From contig JAOQNJ010000001.1 of NCBI GenBank assembly GCA_025961275.1, positions 1,571,353-1,635,352 of the forward strand: a stretch of DNA of 64,000 nucleotides, given 5' to 3'. Below the pieces are notes generated by a model. It saw only the letters and a list, made by a program, of their open reading frames with translations. It searched no databases and was not told the DNA's origin. Made by a program: the position numbers and the translations under genes. Positions 52,000 through 64,000 of the stretch are shown piece by piece. The DNA is from Providencia alcalifaciens. Lineage in GTDB: Bacteria > Pseudomonadota > Gammaproteobacteria > Enterobacterales > Enterobacteriaceae. Numbering within the stretch: position 1 is the stretch's first letter; each line of letters starts with the position of its first letter.

Positions 52000-53463
52000 T
52001 CAATCCTCTACCAATGGTGGCTGCAATTTTGTATTAGCAAGATTACGCGCTACTTTACCAATATTTCCAGCGCCTTGAACTAAAATTAAATCATTTGCAT
52101 TAAGTGCTCGAGCCAAAATCTGAGAAACTTGCTCAGGCTCAGACACATAAATCGGGTCAAGCTGCCCACGACCACGGATGGTTCTGCATAATGAACGACT
52201 ATCAGCACCCGGCACTGGCTTTTCACCTGCAGGATAGACTTCAAGCATCAGTAGCACATCAACTTGGCTAAGAACATGTGCAAAATCATCATATAAGTCA
52301 CGAGTACGCGAATAGCGGTGCGGTTGAAAAACCATCACTATACGCTTATCAGGCCACCCTGCTCTAGCCGCTTTAATTGTTGCATCAACTTCAGTTGGAT
52401 GGTGTCCATAGTCATCAACCAACATAACTTCGCCTTCTTTACCATTCACATGACGTAATGAATAGTTACCAAGGAAATCAAAGCGACGCCCTGTTCCCTG
52501 AAATTCTGCTAAGGCCGATAAAATATGTAAGTCATCAATGCCTTCTTCTGTTGCAACAGCAACCGCAGCAGTAGCATTGAGAGCATTATGACGGCCCGGC
52601 GCATTTAAGACGACTGTAAGCTCTGGCATATTTTCACGGGCGATAGTAAAGAAGCCTTGATTACCTTTTTGCTCATATTTAATAATGCGTACATCTGCAT
52701 CTTCGCTAAAACCATAAGTGGTGATATAGCGGCTAATTCTTGGCAGTAACGAACGGATCACTGGATCATCAATACACATCACTGCACGGCCATAGAATGG
52801 CAAGTTATGCAGGAAATTGATGAACGTATCTTTCAAGGTTTCAAAATTTCCCTGATACGTGTCCATATGGTCTGCTTCAATATTTGTAACCACTGCAACC
52901 AAAGGTTGTAAATGTAAAAACGATGCGTCACTTTCATCAGCTTCAGCGATGAGGTAGCGACTGCTTCCCAAGCGCGCATGAGTTCCTGCTGATTTCACTA
53001 AACCGCCATTTACAAATGTTGGGTCTAAGCCTGCTTGCGCATAAATACCTGAGATCATCGCAGTTGTCGTCGTCTTTCCATGTGTTCCCGCCACTGCAAT
53101 TCCATGACGATAACGCATCAATTCGGCCAACATTTCAGCACGGCGAATAACCGGAATACGTAACTCATGAGCTGCTTGAATTTCTGGATTGTCTTCAGAA
53201 ATTGCAGTTGATACGACAACCACGCTCGCATCTTCAACATTTTCAGGGCGATGATTAAAATAAATCGTTGCTCCTAATGATGTCAGTTGTTGCGTTACTG
53301 CATTTGGTGCTAAATCAGAACCACTAATTTGATAACCTTCATTTGCCAACACTTCGGCGATACCCCCCATGCCAGCACCACCAATACCGACAAAATGGAT
53401 GTGCCTGACTCTTCTCATTTCCGGCACTGATGTTCTTAATTTCGCCAACTGTTGTGTATTCAC
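52000..53463 (-). CDS. murC: UDP-N-acetylmuramate--L-alanine ligase
   Basis: A 487-residue Mur ligase (E. coli 491) adding the first stem residue. [17 protein letters not shown] starts the protein, the ATP loop [13 protein letters not shown] is at about 123-135, and [10 protein letters not shown] carries the catalytic region. It is 60 bases after murG. Confidence 0.97.
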   Translation of the reverse strand: MNTQQLAKLRTSVPEMRRVRHIHFVGIGGAGMGGIAEVLANEGYQISGSDLAPNAVTQQLTSLGATIYFNHRPENVEDASVVVVSTAISEDNPEIQAAHELRIPVIRRAEMLAELMRYRHGIAVAGTHGKTTTTAMISGIYAQAGLDPTFVNGGLVKSAGTHARLGSSRYLIAEADESDASFLHLQPLVAVVTNIEADHMDTYQGNFETLKDTFINFLHNLPFYGRAVMCIDDPVIRSLLPRISRYITTYGFSEDADVRIIKYEQKGNQGFFTIARENMPELTVVLNAPGRHNALNATAAVAVATEEGIDDLHILSALAEFQGTGRRFDFLGNYSLRHVNGKEGEVMLVDDYGHHPTEVDATIKAARAGWPDKRIVMVFQPHRYSRTRDLYDDFAHVLSQVDVLLMLEVYPAGEKPVPGADSRSLCRTIRGRGQLDPIYVSEPEQVSQILARALNANDLILVQGAGNIGKVARNLANTKLQPPLVED

Positions 53464-53523
53464 TATATGTCTTCACTTTTTATTAATTCTGTACAATATC
53501 GCTTTATCGATGGTTACAACTCA

Positions 53524-54597
53524 CTATTTAGCTACTTCACATAACACAGCTGCTACGCGTTCAGTTGCATCAGTGATAGCGCAAGAACGTGCTTTCTTAG
53601 CCATCGATAACAATTCATTTCGATCCCACTGCTGAAGCAGGCTCGCAACAGCATCAGAGGTAAACTGAGGTTGCTCGAATATTTTTGCTGCACCTGCTTT
53701 TTCTAGTGGCAAAGCATTCCAATACTGTTGACGATCTTTATGCTGAAAAGGAACAAAAATTGCAGGTAGTCCTGCAGCTGCTATTTCGCTAACGGTCAAC
53801 GCACCTGAGCGGCAAATCACGATATCTGCCCATGCATAAGCTTGGGCCATATCATCAATAAACTCAGTAACTTTATACTCGGAATTAACTGAATTTTTTA
53901 GCCTTTCATTATACAACGCTTCTGTTGATTCCTTACTTCCTTTTCCTGCCTGATGCCAGATATTTAACTGTTTGCTTGTTTTTTCAGCAATCTCAGGCAT
54001 AACTTGATTCAAAATACGCGCACCTTGACTACCACCGACTACCAATATGCGTATTTTATCATCGCGATGAGTAAATCTCTCTTCAGGTAAAGGCAGTGCT
54101 AAAACATCGTCCCGTACAGGGTTCCCAACGACAGGTACATTCGGGAATGCCCCTGGAAATGCTTGCAGTACACGTTTCGCAATCTTTGAAAGCCATTTGT
54201 TGGTCAACCCAGCGATACCATTCTGTTCATGAAGCACGACTGGTACGCCACATAGCCATGCTGCAATACCGCCCGGTCCTGATACATATCCGCCCATACC
54301 TAAGACTGCATCCGGCTGATATTGTTTGATAATTTTCCTAGCCTGACAGACTGCATTAAAAATTCGCCAAGGTGCGGCAGCTAATGCCACTATCCCTTTC
54401 CCTCTAAGCCCTGATATCCGTATAAACTCAATTTCAATACCATGTTGAGGAACCAAAGTAGCTTCCATACGATCAGCAGTACCTAACCAGCGGATCTGCC
54501 AGCCTTGAGCCTGCAAATGATGCGCCACGGCTAACCCTGGGAAAACATGCCCCCCAGTACCACCCGCCATGACGAGTAATTTTTTTGCTCGACTCAT
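53524..54597 (-). CDS. murG: UDP-GlcNAc transferase MurG
   Basis: A 357-residue GT28 glycosyltransferase (E. coli 355) that makes lipid II from lipid I at the inner face of the membrane. [14 protein letters not shown] binds phosphate, [14 protein letters not shown] is the second glycine-rich loop, and [23 protein letters not shown] is the nucleotide-binding region. Its start overlaps the ftsW stop by 4 bases. Confidence 0.97.
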   Translation of the reverse strand: MSRAKKLLVMAGGTGGHVFPGLAVAHHLQAQGWQIRWLGTADRMEATLVPQHGIEIEFIRISGLRGKGIVALAAAPWRIFNAVCQARKIIKQYQPDAVLGMGGYVSGPGGIAAWLCGVPVVLHEQNGIAGLTNKWLSKIAKRVLQAFPGAFPNVPVVGNPVRDDVLALPLPEERFTHRDDKIRILVVGGSQGARILNQVMPEIAEKTSKQLNIWHQAGKGSKESTEALYNERLKNSVNSEYKVTEFIDDMAQAYAWADIVICRSGALTVSEIAAAGLPAIFVPFQHKDRQQYWNALPLEKAGAAKIFEQPQFTSDAVASLLQQWDRNELLSMAKKARSCAITDATERVAAVLCEVAK

Positions 54598-55787
54598 TTC
54601 GCACTCCTTACAAACGCCTGAGCTTTTTCCAGACGCGTTTCAAAATCCACACGCAACAATACGGCGATTGCCGCGGACATCACTAACAAGCTCGAACCAC
54701 CATAACTAATTAGTGGCAATGTTAACCCTTTCGTTGGCAGCATACCTGCAGCCGCTCCTACGTTGACTAACGCCTGAAAAGTAAACCAAATTCCTATTGA
54801 ACACGCTAAATAACCCGCAAATAGTTGTTTCGCGAGTAATGCTCTACGGCCTATCATCATTGCGCGAAATGCCAGCATGAAGACCATCAATAAAACAAGT
54901 ACGACACCAATGTAACCTAGCTCTTCAGCTAAAACTGAAAAGATAAAGTCTGTATGAGCCTCGGGTAAATATTCGAGTTTTTGGACTGAATTACCTAATC
55001 CTTGACCTAAAATTTCACCTCGACCAAATGCCATTAATGATTGTGTAAGTTGGTAACCGCTGCCGAATGGATCTTCCCATGGGTTCAAAAATGATGTTAC
55101 TCGACGCAAACGATAAGGTTCAAACCAAATCAATGCCAGTACCCCCACGGCACAAGCTGCAATTCCAATAATGAATGGTGCAAGCCTTGCACCTGCAAGG
55201 AACAGTAGCCCGAGGGTGGTCACGACTAATACAACGACCGTACCTAAGTCAGGTTGTAGCAGTAGTAATGACGCCATGCCAATCAGAATACTCATGGGTT
55301 TAACAAAACCAAGGAATCGGGTTCTAACTTCTTCTGATTTCCTAACTAAATAACTCGACACGTAACAAAATAAAGCAAATTTAGAGATTTCTGCTGGTTG
55401 AATTTTAACAATACCAACGTCAATCCAACGTGATGCACCATTAACAGAGCTTCCGGCGACCAATACCACCGCCAATAATAGGAGAGATATCATCAATATA
55501 AGAAAGCTGTATTTCTCCCAAACAGCCATTGAAATTCGCATTACTCCTAAAACAAGCACGAAAGCAACAGCTAAGTACATGACATCACGTTTGGCGAAGT
55601 AAAATGGATCATCTGTAAGCCTTTGACCCACTGGCATTGAGGCTGAAGTCACCATCACAAAGCCTATCGCGGCAAGCCCAAAAGCAAGCCATACCAATGT
55701 GCGGTCGTAGAGTGTTGAGCCAGAAATCACCCCACTTTTTTCACCAATTACCCAGTTTTTTAATCTGACTGCACCCGGTATGGTCAT
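54594..55787 (-). CDS. ftsW: Septal peptidoglycan polymerase FtsW
   Basis: A 397-residue SEDS-family protein (E. coli 414) with about ten membrane helices. It polymerises lipid II with FtsI at the septum. The family stretches [31 protein letters not shown] (about 290-308) and [10 protein letters not shown] (C-terminal) are intact. Its start shares one base with the murD stop. Confidence 0.96.
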   Translation of the reverse strand: MTIPGAVRLKNWVIGEKSGVISGSTLYDRTLVWLAFGLAAIGFVMVTSASMPVGQRLTDDPFYFAKRDVMYLAVAFVLVLGVMRISMAVWEKYSFLILMISLLLLAVVLVAGSSVNGASRWIDVGIVKIQPAEISKFALFCYVSSYLVRKSEEVRTRFLGFVKPMSILIGMASLLLLQPDLGTVVVLVVTTLGLLFLAGARLAPFIIGIAACAVGVLALIWFEPYRLRRVTSFLNPWEDPFGSGYQLTQSLMAFGRGEILGQGLGNSVQKLEYLPEAHTDFIFSVLAEELGYIGVVLVLLMVFMLAFRAMMIGRRALLAKQLFAGYLACSIGIWFTFQALVNVGAAAGMLPTKGLTLPLISYGGSSLLVMSAAIAVLLRVDFETRLEKAQAFVRSAK

Positions 55788-57112
55788 CAGCCAAGCTCCT
55801 TCGCTAACTGAGCAAAAATAGCACCACGTTGCTCAAAGTTTTTAAACTGATCGATACTGGCGCAAGCAGGTGAAAGTAATACCATATCACCTGCTTTTAA
55901 ATTAGGTGCTAAGTACCTGATACTCTGTTCCATCGTTTCAGTCAGAATTGATTTTTCAGGATTCAATTGTGCAAGTGTCTTACCATCACGGCCAAAACAA
56001 TATAGGCGAACGTTTTCTTCAGCGAAATATGCTTTTAGTGGAGAAAAATCAGCAGACTTTCCATCTCCACCGAGTAAGAGATGCAAAGTTCCGTCGACTT
56101 TCAAACCATTTAGTGCAGCTTCTGTGCTACCCACATTGGTGGCTTTGGAGTCATTTATCCAACGTATACCGTTATTAAATAGAACTAATTCAAAACGATG
56201 AACTAAGCCGGTGTAACTTTTTAATACACTCAGGCTTGTATCACGTGAAATACCCGCGATATCAACCAGAGCAAGTGCAGCTAATGCATTAGTGTAATTA
56301 TGTTGCCCTGTAAAATGCATATCAGCGACATTAATGATTGCTTCACCTTTTACCACTAGCGAGCGTTGTTGCGTATCGAAATAATAGTCACCCTTGTCGA
56401 CACCAAAACTAGTGCACACATTACTTGCCATATTTAATGGTAGAGTTAATGGATCTTGAGCATTCACAACACAGTTGAGCGCATTTTGGTAAATTCGCAG
56501 TTTGGCTTCTCGATATTGTTCCAAACCTAATGGATAGCGATCCATATGATCTTCAGTCACATTCAGTACAGTTGCAGCAAGCGCGTTTAAACTATACGTT
56601 GTTTCCAACTGAAAACTAGATAATTCAAGTATATACAATTTATGACCTTGATTTAACAATGACAAGGCTGGAATGCCAATATTTCCACCAACACCGACAG
56701 ATATTCCTGCAGCTTTCGCTATTTCACCAACCAATGAGGTCACTGTACTTTTTCCGTTGGAACCTGTAATCGCTATAACTGGCGCATCAACTTCGCGGCA
56801 AAAAAGTTCAATATCGCCGACAATCTCAATTCCTTTCATTGCAGCTTGCTGTAATTCTGGCGTTGCTAATGCAACACCAGGACTCGCCACAATAAGATCT
56901 GATTCTTGTAACCATTGATTATTTAAACTTCCGCAATGACATTTAACATTTTCAGGTAATTGATCTATTCCTGGCGGCATTGTACGGGTATCCATCACAC
57001 GAGGAATCACCCCTTGCGATAAGAAAAAGCGCACACAGGATAGCCCTGTTAAGCCAAGGCCAATGATGACCACTTGTTTACCCTGATACTGTTTACCCTG
57101 AAAATGTGCCAT
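55787..57112 (-). CDS. murD: UDP-MurNAc-L-Ala--D-glutamate ligase
   Basis: A 441-residue Mur ligase (E. coli 438) adding D-Glu. [17 protein letters not shown] begins the UDP-binding domain, the ATP loop is [17 protein letters not shown], and [17 protein letters not shown] is family-typical. It is one base after mraY. Confidence 0.97.
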   Translation of the reverse strand: MAHFQGKQYQGKQVVIIGLGLTGLSCVRFFLSQGVIPRVMDTRTMPPGIDQLPENVKCHCGSLNNQWLQESDLIVASPGVALATPELQQAAMKGIEIVGDIELFCREVDAPVIAITGSNGKSTVTSLVGEIAKAAGISVGVGGNIGIPALSLLNQGHKLYILELSSFQLETTYSLNALAATVLNVTEDHMDRYPLGLEQYREAKLRIYQNALNCVVNAQDPLTLPLNMASNVCTSFGVDKGDYYFDTQQRSLVVKGEAIINVADMHFTGQHNYTNALAALALVDIAGISRDTSLSVLKSYTGLVHRFELVLFNNGIRWINDSKATNVGSTEAALNGLKVDGTLHLLLGGDGKSADFSPLKAYFAEENVRLYCFGRDGKTLAQLNPEKSILTETMEQSIRYLAPNLKAGDMVLLSPACASIDQFKNFEQRGAIFAQLAKELG

Positions 57113-57113
57113 C

Positions 57114-58196
57114 TTAACGTACCTTCAATGTCGCTAGTCCGATGAGAACCAGCATTAAAGAGATAATCCAAAAGCGCACAATAACGCGTGGTTCTGGCCA
57201 GCCCTTTAATTCATAGTGATGATGAATCGGTGCCATACGAAATATACGTTGGCCCCTTAATTTGAAAGATCCCACTTGCAGGATGACGGATAATGTTTCA
57301 ACAACGAATACACCTCCCATAATGACAAGCAAAAACTCTTGGCGTAATAGCACTGCGATAGTGCCCAATGCACCACCTAGTGCAAGTGAACCCACATCCC
57401 CCATAAAAACTTGTGCTGGATAAGTGTTAAACCAGAGAAAACCTAAGCCAGCACCTACAATCGCCGTACAAACAATAACAAGCTCACCCGCATGCGGTAA
57501 GTATGGAATATGCAAATAACTGGCAAAATTGACGTTACCCGTTGCCCATGCAACTAGGGCAAAACCGGCGGCGACAAACACAGTTGGCATTATCGCTAAA
57601 CCATCAAGACCATCCGTCAAGTTTACCGCGTTACTTGTACCCACAATCACAAAGTAAGCTAATAATATATAAAGTAAACCTAGTTGTGGCATGACATCTT
57701 TAAAGAAAGGGACAACTAACTGAGTCGCTGGTGTATCTTTGCCGATCGCATACATTGAAAATGCGACAACTAAGGCAATTACTGATTGCCAAAAATATTT
57801 CCAGCGAGCAATTAAACCACGGGTATCTTTCCTAACGACTTTACGGTAGTCATCCACAAAGCCTACGATACCGTAACCCACTAATACGAGCAGTACACAC
57901 CAAACATAAGGATTGTCTAAACGAGCCCATAACAATACAGATACGCTGATTGAAAACAGAATAAGCAGCCCACCCATGGTCGGTGTACCGCGTTTACTAA
58001 AGTGTGATTCGGGCCCTTCACTACGAACAACTTGCCCAATTTGCATTTTTTGTAAGTAAGCGATGAGATGTGGTCCCATCCATAATGCGATAGCAAGTGC
58101 TGTCAGCAAACCGACGATGGCTCTAAACGTCAAATATGAGAAGACGTTAAAAACAGAAAAATGATGCACCAATATTTCGGCAAGCCAGACTAACAT
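57114..58196 (-). CDS. mraY: Phospho-MurNAc-pentapeptide transferase MraY
   Basis: A 360-residue polytopic membrane enzyme, the same length as E. coli MraY. It makes lipid I on undecaprenyl phosphate. The catalytic Asp residues are in [12 protein letters not shown] and [13 protein letters not shown], and [17 protein letters not shown] has the His cluster. I chose ATG 58196 (MLVWLAEI); three extra codons upstream are open. It overlaps the end of murF by 7 bases. Confidence 0.97.
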   Translation of the reverse strand: MLVWLAEILVHHFSVFNVFSYLTFRAIVGLLTALAIALWMGPHLIAYLQKMQIGQVVRSEGPESHFSKRGTPTMGGLLILFSISVSVLLWARLDNPYVWCVLLVLVGYGIVGFVDDYRKVVRKDTRGLIARWKYFWQSVIALVVAFSMYAIGKDTPATQLVVPFFKDVMPQLGLLYILLAYFVIVGTSNAVNLTDGLDGLAIMPTVFVAAGFALVAWATGNVNFASYLHIPYLPHAGELVIVCTAIVGAGLGFLWFNTYPAQVFMGDVGSLALGGALGTIAVLLRQEFLLVIMGGVFVVETLSVILQVGSFKLRGQRIFRMAPIHHHYELKGWPEPRVIVRFWIISLMLVLIGLATLKVR

Positions 58197-59563
58197 GCAA
58201 AGCACTCCTTCAATGCATTCACAACATCTTCCATTGCGGAACTGCGTGAACCCTTAACTAAAATAGAAACAACATCATTCTGCTGAACTAGCGGAATCAG
58301 TCGGGTTAATAAATCTTTTTTGAATGAAAAATGTTCACCGCATTCGCTGGATTTACTGATCATTTCACTCAGCGTACCAACGCTCAACACTTTATCCAAA
58401 CCTGCATCTTTTGCTGCAACACCAACACGTTGATGACACTCTTGTGCATAATCACCAAGTTCGCCCATATCGCCAGAAACTAAAATGCGGTAGCCCGGCA
58501 TTTTAGCCAGAACATTAATTGCTGCAATCATAGAACCATCATTGGCGTTGTAAGTATCATCCAATACCACTTTATTTTGACTTAATTGCACCGGATATAA
58601 GCGCCCCGGAACAGCTTGAGTTATTGCTAGCCCATTACGAATATCTTCAAGGGTTGCGCCAACGGAAATAGCGAGTGCACTTGCGGCTAATACGTTAGCA
58701 ATGTTATGAAGTCCGGGTAATGGCAATGTAATGGCTACCTGCCCAATAGGCGTATGCAGGGTAAAGTTAGTTGTGAGTTGTTTAATCTGGATATCGGAAG
58801 GATAGAAATCAGCGTTTTCTTGTGCAGTCAATGAATAGTGCCATACTGTTTGTCTTGGCTGAAATTTCCATTGTGTTGAGCAGCTATCAAGGTTAACAAT
58901 TGCAGTTCCTTCATCAGGTAACCCCTGATAAATTTCACCTTTTGCGCGAGCAACGCCATCGGGTGACCCGAAACCTGCTAAATGCGCAGCGAATAAATTA
59001 TTCACTAGTGCCGTCTGTGGCTTCACTATATTTGTGGTATAAGCGATTTCGTTAGGATGGTTTGCACCCATTTCAATAACGGCATAATCATATTCATGCG
59101 TCAGCCTGAATAAAGTTAATGGTACACCAATATCATTGTTTAAATTACCCGCGGTATAGAGTGTTGTTCCTCGCTCAGACAATATCGATGCTGTCATTTC
59201 TTTGACAGACGTTTTCCCTGACGATCCAGTCAAACCAACCACCTTAGCTTGGCTTTGCTGGCGCACCCACGCGGCAAGTTGCCCCATTGCTAAACGAGTA
59301 TCTTCGACAATGACCTGTGGGCAATCAACCTCAAGTTCACGTTCGACGAGTAAGGCTGCGGCACCAAATTCAACTTCAGAAGAAATAAAATCATGCGCAT
59401 CAAAACGCTCGCCTTTTAATGCGATAAACAGGCAATTATCGCCAATATTGCGGCTATCTGTACTCACCTCACTTAATACGAGCGTTATGGAATCGATATT
59501 GTCAATGCTGCATAGCGTTCCTGCCGTGATATTGGCAAGTTGAGTCAGTGTCAGAGGGATCAT
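58190..59563 (-). CDS. murF: UDP-MurNAc-tripeptide--D-Ala-D-Ala ligase
   Basis: A 457-residue Mur ligase (E. coli 452) adding the D-Ala-D-Ala made by Ddl. The ATP loop [14 protein letters not shown] is at about 109-122, with [10 protein letters not shown] and [13 protein letters not shown] following. Its start overlaps the murE stop by 4 bases. Confidence 0.96.
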   Translation of the reverse strand: MIPLTLTQLANITAGTLCSIDNIDSITLVLSEVSTDSRNIGDNCLFIALKGERFDAHDFISSEVEFGAAALLVERELEVDCPQVIVEDTRLAMGQLAAWVRQQSQAKVVGLTGSSGKTSVKEMTASILSERGTTLYTAGNLNNDIGVPLTLFRLTHEYDYAVIEMGANHPNEIAYTTNIVKPQTALVNNLFAAHLAGFGSPDGVARAKGEIYQGLPDEGTAIVNLDSCSTQWKFQPRQTVWHYSLTAQENADFYPSDIQIKQLTTNFTLHTPIGQVAITLPLPGLHNIANVLAASALAISVGATLEDIRNGLAITQAVPGRLYPVQLSQNKVVLDDTYNANDGSMIAAINVLAKMPGYRILVSGDMGELGDYAQECHQRVGVAAKDAGLDKVLSVGTLSEMISKSSECGEHFSFKKDLLTRLIPLVQQNDVVSILVKGSRSSAMEDVVNALKECFAC

Positions 59564-61047
59564 GCGATCACCCCCAGCAATCTTGCAACCGTTAATCTAT
59601 CGGAATAATCCAAACGGCGATGACCAATGATTTGATAATCTTCATGACCTTTACCCGCAATAACAATCACATCATCAACACCTGCTTGCATAATAGCGCT
59701 GGTGACAGCTTCAACACGTCCTGGTATTGCCAGTATACGAGTGGTATCAAGAATACCTGCCATGATGTCATTAATAATTGCCATAGGCTCTTCGCTGCGT
59801 GGATTATCATCAGTAATAACCACTTTATCTGCCCATTCTTCAGCAGATGCGCCCATTAACGGACGCTTACCTTTATCGCGATCACCACCGCAACCAAAGA
59901 CACACCACAATTGGCCTTTACAATGCAAACGCGCAGCTGCGAGGGCTTTTTCAAGTGCATCTGGTGTATGTGCATAGTCAACAACAACTGTTGGCTTATC
60001 TGGGGCGCTAAATACTTCCATGCGCCCACAAACAGGAGCAAGGAATGAGGATGAATCTAACAACTGCGCTAATGGGTACTCCATCATTAACAATGTTGCC
60101 ATCGCTAACAGTAAGTTACTGACGTTAAAAGCCCCCATAAGCGGGCTTTTTAATGTTCCATCACCCCATGATGACGTAAAATGAACGGTCGCTCCGCTAT
60201 CATGATAATCGACACTCGTTGCTTGTAGGCAAGCCCCCTGCCATTGTGCTGGAATACGCTGTTCCATTGAAACAGCACATGCTTTAGGTAATTGCAGTAA
60301 CCATTTTAGCCCAACATCATCATCTGCATTAATAATTTGAGTTTTTGTTTGATGTGTTGAGAATAGTAACCATTTAGCCGCTTCATAGTTCTCCATGTCA
60401 CCATGGTAATCGAGATGATCACGGCTTAAGTTAGTAAAAACTGCAGCATCGAAAGGTAACGCGGCAACGCGGCTTTGTACTAAGCCATGCGAGGAAACTT
60501 CCATCGCCGTTAGTGTTGCTTTCTGTTTTAGTAATTGGGTTAATTCAACTTGAATATCAACAGCTGAACCTGTGGTATTTTCGCTGGGAACAACCTGTCC
60601 TAACAGCCCATTTCCAACGGTTCCCATGACGGCACTCGTTTCGCCTAGTCCTTTCGCCCACTGAGCTATAAGCTGCGTCGTCGTCGTTTTACCATTAGTT
60701 CCAGTCACCCCAATGAGCTTCATTTTTGATGCAGGGTGTTGATAGAATTCACCCGCTAATGCTGAAAGTCGGTTATTGAGGTCATTTAAATAAATTACTG
60801 GAACACCATGAATATGGCGAATCTCACCTTCCGTTGCTTCTTCAGCAGCCTCAGCGATCACAGCGGCGGCGCCTTGAGCAATAGCTTGAGAAATATAGCT
60901 CCGGCCATCGGACTGGTGGCCTTTAATCGCGATAAATAAATCACCTGCAGCCACTTTACGGCTGTCGAGTGTCATCTCGCGTAGTGAGATATTTACTGTG
61001 CTAACGCCAAATGGCGAAAGAAGATCACAAAGATTACGATCTGCCAC
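59560..61047 (-). CDS. murE: UDP-MurNAc-L-Ala-D-Glu--meso-diaminopimelate ligase
   Basis: A 495-residue Mur ligase, the same length as E. coli MurE. The ATP loop [14 protein letters not shown] is present, and the DNPRSEEP motif (about 410-417) selects meso-diaminopimelate, showing a DAP-type peptidoglycan. It overlaps ftsI by 14 bases. Confidence 0.97.
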   Translation of the reverse strand: MADRNLCDLLSPFGVSTVNISLREMTLDSRKVAAGDLFIAIKGHQSDGRSYISQAIAQGAAAVIAEAAEEATEGEIRHIHGVPVIYLNDLNNRLSALAGEFYQHPASKMKLIGVTGTNGKTTTTQLIAQWAKGLGETSAVMGTVGNGLLGQVVPSENTTGSAVDIQVELTQLLKQKATLTAMEVSSHGLVQSRVAALPFDAAVFTNLSRDHLDYHGDMENYEAAKWLLFSTHQTKTQIINADDDVGLKWLLQLPKACAVSMEQRIPAQWQGACLQATSVDYHDSGATVHFTSSWGDGTLKSPLMGAFNVSNLLLAMATLLMMEYPLAQLLDSSSFLAPVCGRMEVFSAPDKPTVVVDYAHTPDALEKALAAARLHCKGQLWCVFGCGGDRDKGKRPLMGASAEEWADKVVITDDNPRSEEPMAIINDIMAGILDTTRILAIPGRVEAVTSAIMQAGVDDVIVIAGKGHEDYQIIGHRRLDYSDRLTVARLLGVIA

Positions 61048-62800
61048 TTTTAACCTCTTTTTTGTTGTTCACTATATCGTTTTTATCATCTTGTTGTAAT
61101 GCATCAGGCTCAATGTTCATTAGACGTAAAACACCGCCCATGATTGCACCGAATATTGGTGCAGATACCGCACCACCATAATATTTACCCGCTTTAGGCT
61201 CATTGATAAGAACGACAAGGGCGTAACGTGGATTACTTGCAGGAGCAATGCCTGCGGTATAGGCAATATATTCGTTAATGTAACGCCCTTCTGGCCCAAC
61301 TTTTTTAGCGGTACCTGTTTTAATAGCGATACGATAACCTTTGATGGCTGCAAGTCTCCCCCCGCCTCCCGGCAAAGCAACACTTTCCATCATGTGGACC
61401 ACCGTCCTCATAATTGGCTCAGGGAAAACGCGATTCCCTGGTACTGGCGGATCCACTTTCGTGATTGACAGAGGGCGATAAATCCCAAAACTACCGATTG
61501 TTGCGTAGGCACGAGCTAACTGTAATGGTGTTACCATTTGCCCATACCCGAAAGAAAAGGTGGCCCTATCTAAATCAGACCACCGTGTTTTTTTACTCGG
61601 AAAGATACCACTACTTTCCCCGACTAACCCCAGATTAGTCGGCTTGCCAAACCCAAAGCGGTTATACACATCCACCAGCTCTGTGGCAGGCATCGCTAAC
61701 GCCAGTTTTGAAACACCTACGTTACTCGACTTCTGTAAAATACCTGTAATTGATAACTCCGGATAACGAGCCACATCTTTGATTTCATGCCCGTTAATCC
61801 GATAAGGGATTGTGTTCAATACGGTATTTTCTTTGATAATGCCATCATCAAGCGCTGTCATTACTACCATTGGTTTAACCGTGGAACCCGGCTCAAAGAT
61901 ATCCGTTATAGCTCGATTACGCATCGCTTCCATTGGCGTTCCAGCAAGATTATTCGGGTTATAGGATGGACTATTTGCCATCGCTAAAACCTCGCCAGTA
62001 TGTACATCAACTAAAATGGCAATACCAGATTCAGCTTTATTCTCTATAACGCCTTTAGTCAGTTCACGATAAACAATGGATTGAATACGCTCATCAACGC
62101 TTAACACCAAGTTGTGTGCCGCTTGGCTATCAACAGATGAGACTGTTTCTATTACTCGCCCATTACGGTCTTTACGAACAGTACGTTCACCTGGGGAACC
62201 TTTTAACCAGCGGTCAAAGCTTTTTTCAACACCCTCTATTCCTTCAGCATCAATGTTGGTTACACCAATTAGATGAGCAGTTACAGGGCCAGATGGATAA
62301 TAACGACGAGATTCTTTACGAAGATAGATGCCAGGCACCTTCAATTTGCTAATGTATTCACCAATTGATGGATTAACCTGACGAGCAAGATAAACAAAGC
62401 GCCCTTTTGGGTTTGCCGATATTTTTGCGTTAATTTGTTCTAGTGGGATCTCAAGTGCATCAGCCAGCGCTTTCCAGTATTCATCATTACTGATGCCGCC
62501 TTTTTCAAATACGACCTTAGGGTCAGCCCAAATCGCATTAACAGGAACACTTACGGCAAGCTGACGCCCCTCTCTATCACTTATCATACCTCGTGTCGTA
62601 GCAACCTCTTGAACACGTAAAGAGCGCATATCGCCTTCTTTGACGAGTTTCTCAGGCGCAATAATTTGCAAATAAGCTACTCGCACTAAAAGCCCTGCTA
62701 AGGCCAATAGAATACATCCGCACAGCAAAGCAAAACGCCAACCGACAAAGCTGGTATTTTCTTCTTGCTTCTTATTTTTAGCGGCTCGTGGTGCTTTCAT
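61034..62800 (-). CDS. ftsI: Septal transpeptidase FtsI (PBP3)
   Basis: A 588-residue class B penicillin-binding protein, the same length as E. coli FtsI. One N-terminal membrane helix ([20 protein letters not shown]) is followed by the pedestal domain and the transpeptidase domain. The active-site triad is in [10 protein letters not shown] (Ser about 307), KSSNVGVSK, and KTGTAKK. It is the target of aztreonam and other beta-lactams. It lies 12 bases after ftsL. Confidence 0.97.
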   Translation of the reverse strand: MKAPRAAKNKKQEENTSFVGWRFALLCGCILLALAGLLVRVAYLQIIAPEKLVKEGDMRSLRVQEVATTRGMISDREGRQLAVSVPVNAIWADPKVVFEKGGISNDEYWKALADALEIPLEQINAKISANPKGRFVYLARQVNPSIGEYISKLKVPGIYLRKESRRYYPSGPVTAHLIGVTNIDAEGIEGVEKSFDRWLKGSPGERTVRKDRNGRVIETVSSVDSQAAHNLVLSVDERIQSIVYRELTKGVIENKAESGIAILVDVHTGEVLAMANSPSYNPNNLAGTPMEAMRNRAITDIFEPGSTVKPMVVMTALDDGIIKENTVLNTIPYRINGHEIKDVARYPELSITGILQKSSNVGVSKLALAMPATELVDVYNRFGFGKPTNLGLVGESSGIFPSKKTRWSDLDRATFSFGYGQMVTPLQLARAYATIGSFGIYRPLSITKVDPPVPGNRVFPEPIMRTVVHMMESVALPGGGGRLAAIKGYRIAIKTGTAKKVGPEGRYINEYIAYTAGIAPASNPRYALVVLINEPKAGKYYGGAVSAPIFGAIMGGVLRLMNIEPDALQQDDKNDIVNNKKEVKSGRS

Positions 62801-62812
62801 TCAAAACCTTAT

Positions 62813-63133
62813 CTACTGCTTAGATACAATGATATTTTCTTTAGCTGGTTCAACATGAACCATCTGTAATTTATCAACCGATAAACGCTCAACTCGGCTA
62901 TGACTTGCCAACGCATTTTCTTCTAAGATCAAGTTGCGCCACTCAATATCAAGCGCATCTTTTTCTTCATATAACCTATCTTTTTCTGCTGTCAATAAAC
63001 GCGTTTCATGGGCGGTGGTCACCACAAAAACTGCGCTAATGATAATGGCAGCCATCAAAATTAATGGAATAATTCCATAACGGAAAAGATCACGGCCGAT
63101 AACTTTTCCTAGGCTGTGCCTTTCAGGGATCAT
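62813..63133 (-). CDS. ftsL: Cell division protein FtsL
   Basis: A 106-residue bitopic protein (E. coli 121). A short basic tail, one membrane helix ([21 protein letters not shown], about 19-39) and a coiled coil rich in Leu/Glu ([20 protein letters not shown]) are present. It joins FtsB and FtsQ and activates FtsWI. It lies between rsmH (2-base gap) and ftsI. Confidence 0.95.
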   Translation of the reverse strand: MIPERHSLGKVIGRDLFRYGIIPLILMAAIIISAVFVVTTAHETRLLTAEKDRLYEEKDALDIEWRNLILEENALASHSRVERLSVDKLQMVHVEPAKENIIVSKQ

Positions 63134-63135
63134 TA

Positions 63136-64000
63136 TTATTTCATCCTCTGAGCAAAACGCAGTACTGAACTACGCGCACGTGGGTTTTCGTGAACTTCTG
63201 CTTCAGATGGTTTCATTTTGCCAATATCACGTAGCTTAGCAGCACCCAATTCACGTATCTGAGCTTCAGTTAAAGGAATTCCAGGTGGAACACTCGGCCC
63301 TTTACTGTTTTGGCGAATAAACCGCTTAACCAATCTGTCTTCCAATGAATGGAAGCTGATTACTGATAAGCGTCCTTCTGGTGCTAAAACTGACATAGCG
63401 CCATCTAACGCGCGTTCTATCTCTTCTAATTCGCTATTGATATAAATTCGTATTGCTTGAAAGCTTCTCGTTGCTGGATGCTTATGGCGCTCTTTTAACG
63501 GGCTTACCTTGGCAATCAATTCTGCTAATTGACGTGTACGAGTTAATGGTTCTTCTTCCGCATTATGATTACGTTCTACAATTGCTCGAGCAATACGCTT
63601 TGCGAAACGCTCTTCACCAAATGTTTTTAAAACCCAAGCAATGTCGTCAGCTTCTGCATTCATCAGCCATTGTTGTGCTGACTGGCCTTTTGTTGGATCC
63701 ATGCGCATATCCAATGGACCATCGCGCATAAATGAAAAACCTCGTTCAGGATCATCCAATTGTGGTGATGAAACCCCTAAGTCCAATAATACGCCATCGA
63801 TTTTACCTACTAAGCCTTCTTCTTCGACATATTCGGCAATAGCAGAAAATGGGCCATGCTTAATCATGAATCTAGGGTCATCAATGGCTTCAGCTGCTTT
63901 AATGGCGTCAGGATCACGATCGATTGCGATAAGACGGCCTTGTTCATTTAATTGGCTCAAAATCAGTCTTGAATGGCCACCACGCCCAAAAGTTCCATCA
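63136..64000 (-). CDS. rsmH: 16S rRNA m4C1402 methyltransferase RsmH, N terminus beyond window
   Basis: At least 288 codons of RsmH (MraW; E. coli 313), which N4-methylates C1402 of 16S rRNA. The SAM-binding [16 protein letters not shown] is read at the right edge (63955-64000), so the true start lies about 20 codons beyond the window; the TTG/ATG starts inside are not real. [37 protein letters not shown] and [12 protein letters not shown] are family hallmarks. It heads the visible dcw cluster. Confidence 0.96.
   Translation of the reverse strand, partial: DGTFGRGGHSRLILSQLNEQGRLIAIDRDPDAIKAAEAIDDPRFMIKHGPFSAIAEYVEEEGLVGKIDGVLLDLGVSSPQLDDPERGFSFMRDGPLDMRMDPTKGQSAQQWLMNAEADDIAWVLKTFGEERFAKRIARAIVERNHNAEEEPLTRTRQLAELIAKVSPLKERHKHPATRSFQAIRIYINSELEEIERALDGAMSVLAPEGRLSVISFHSLEDRLVKRFIRQNSKGPSVPPGIPLTEAQIRELGAAKLRDIGKMKPSEAEVHENPRARSSVLRFAQRMK

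Noticed and set aside
59560-61047. Small overlaps between mur and fts genes considered as possible errors
   Set aside because: Overlaps of 1-14 bases are usual in the dcw cluster and reflect translational coupling.

Overview
The window is a 64 kb stretch of chromosome from a low-GC member of the Enterobacterales. I favour Providencia or a close relative in the Morganellaceae. The evidence is near full-length agreement with the E. coli proteins I can recall (GcvTHP, SerA, AcnB, AceEF-Lpd, SecA and the dcw cluster), E. coli-like gene order, AT-rich intergenic DNA, and genes absent from the equivalent E. coli positions (an HD-domain protein after ygfZ, a DUF721/DciA-like gene after secM). The genus is inferred by eye, not from a search.

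Layout. 1-1400: start of xerD, fldB, then ygfX-sdhE facing them. 1650-3271: ygfZ and an HD-domain hydrolase. 3398-7908: glycine cleavage operon gcvT-gcvH-gcvP (minus strand) with a probable PurR box upstream. 8518-13167: ygfB, pepP, ubiH, ubiI (minus strand), the ygfB-pepP junction carrying a small MITE-like repeat. 13339-14693: zapA, 6S RNA (ssrS), ygfA. 14743-21302: serA, rpiA, argP, a frameshifted FUSC-type membrane gene, yggE, argO. 21696-33679: mscS, yacL, acnB, then the pyruvate dehydrogenase operon pdhR-aceE-aceF-lpdA with tandem PdhR-type palindromes. 34481-42634: nadC/ampD divergent pair, a type IV pilin cluster ppdD-hofB-hofC (hofC broken by an in-frame stop), coaE-zapD-yacG, a 0.9 kb gene-free stretch, and mutT. 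42687-64000: secA, secM, the DciA-like gene, and the division and cell wall (dcw) cluster lpxC-ftsZ-ftsA-ftsQ-ddlB-murC-murG-ftsW-murD-mraY-murF-murE-ftsI-ftsL-rsmH, on the minus strand except the DciA-like gene. The start of rsmH lies beyond the window.

How the genes work together. Most of the window is core metabolism and growth: one-carbon and serine/glycine flow (gcvTHP, ygfA, serA), pyruvate to acetyl-CoA and the TCA cycle (aceEF-lpdA, acnB, sdhE), ubiquinone synthesis, NAD and CoA synthesis, secretion (secA with its arrest peptide secM), and the peptidoglycan/division machine.

I see no prophage, integron, CRISPR array, tRNA, rRNA or insertion sequence, and nothing I would call a new multi-gene system. 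The unusual signals are small: a FUSC gene whose two frames join exactly at a -1 slippery heptamer, a nonsense-interrupted hofC, a dispersed intergenic repeat family, a SecM arrest sequence with two changed key residues, terminator-like hairpins inside or overlapping coding units, and a locally inverted nadC-ampD block lacking ampE, aroP and guaC.
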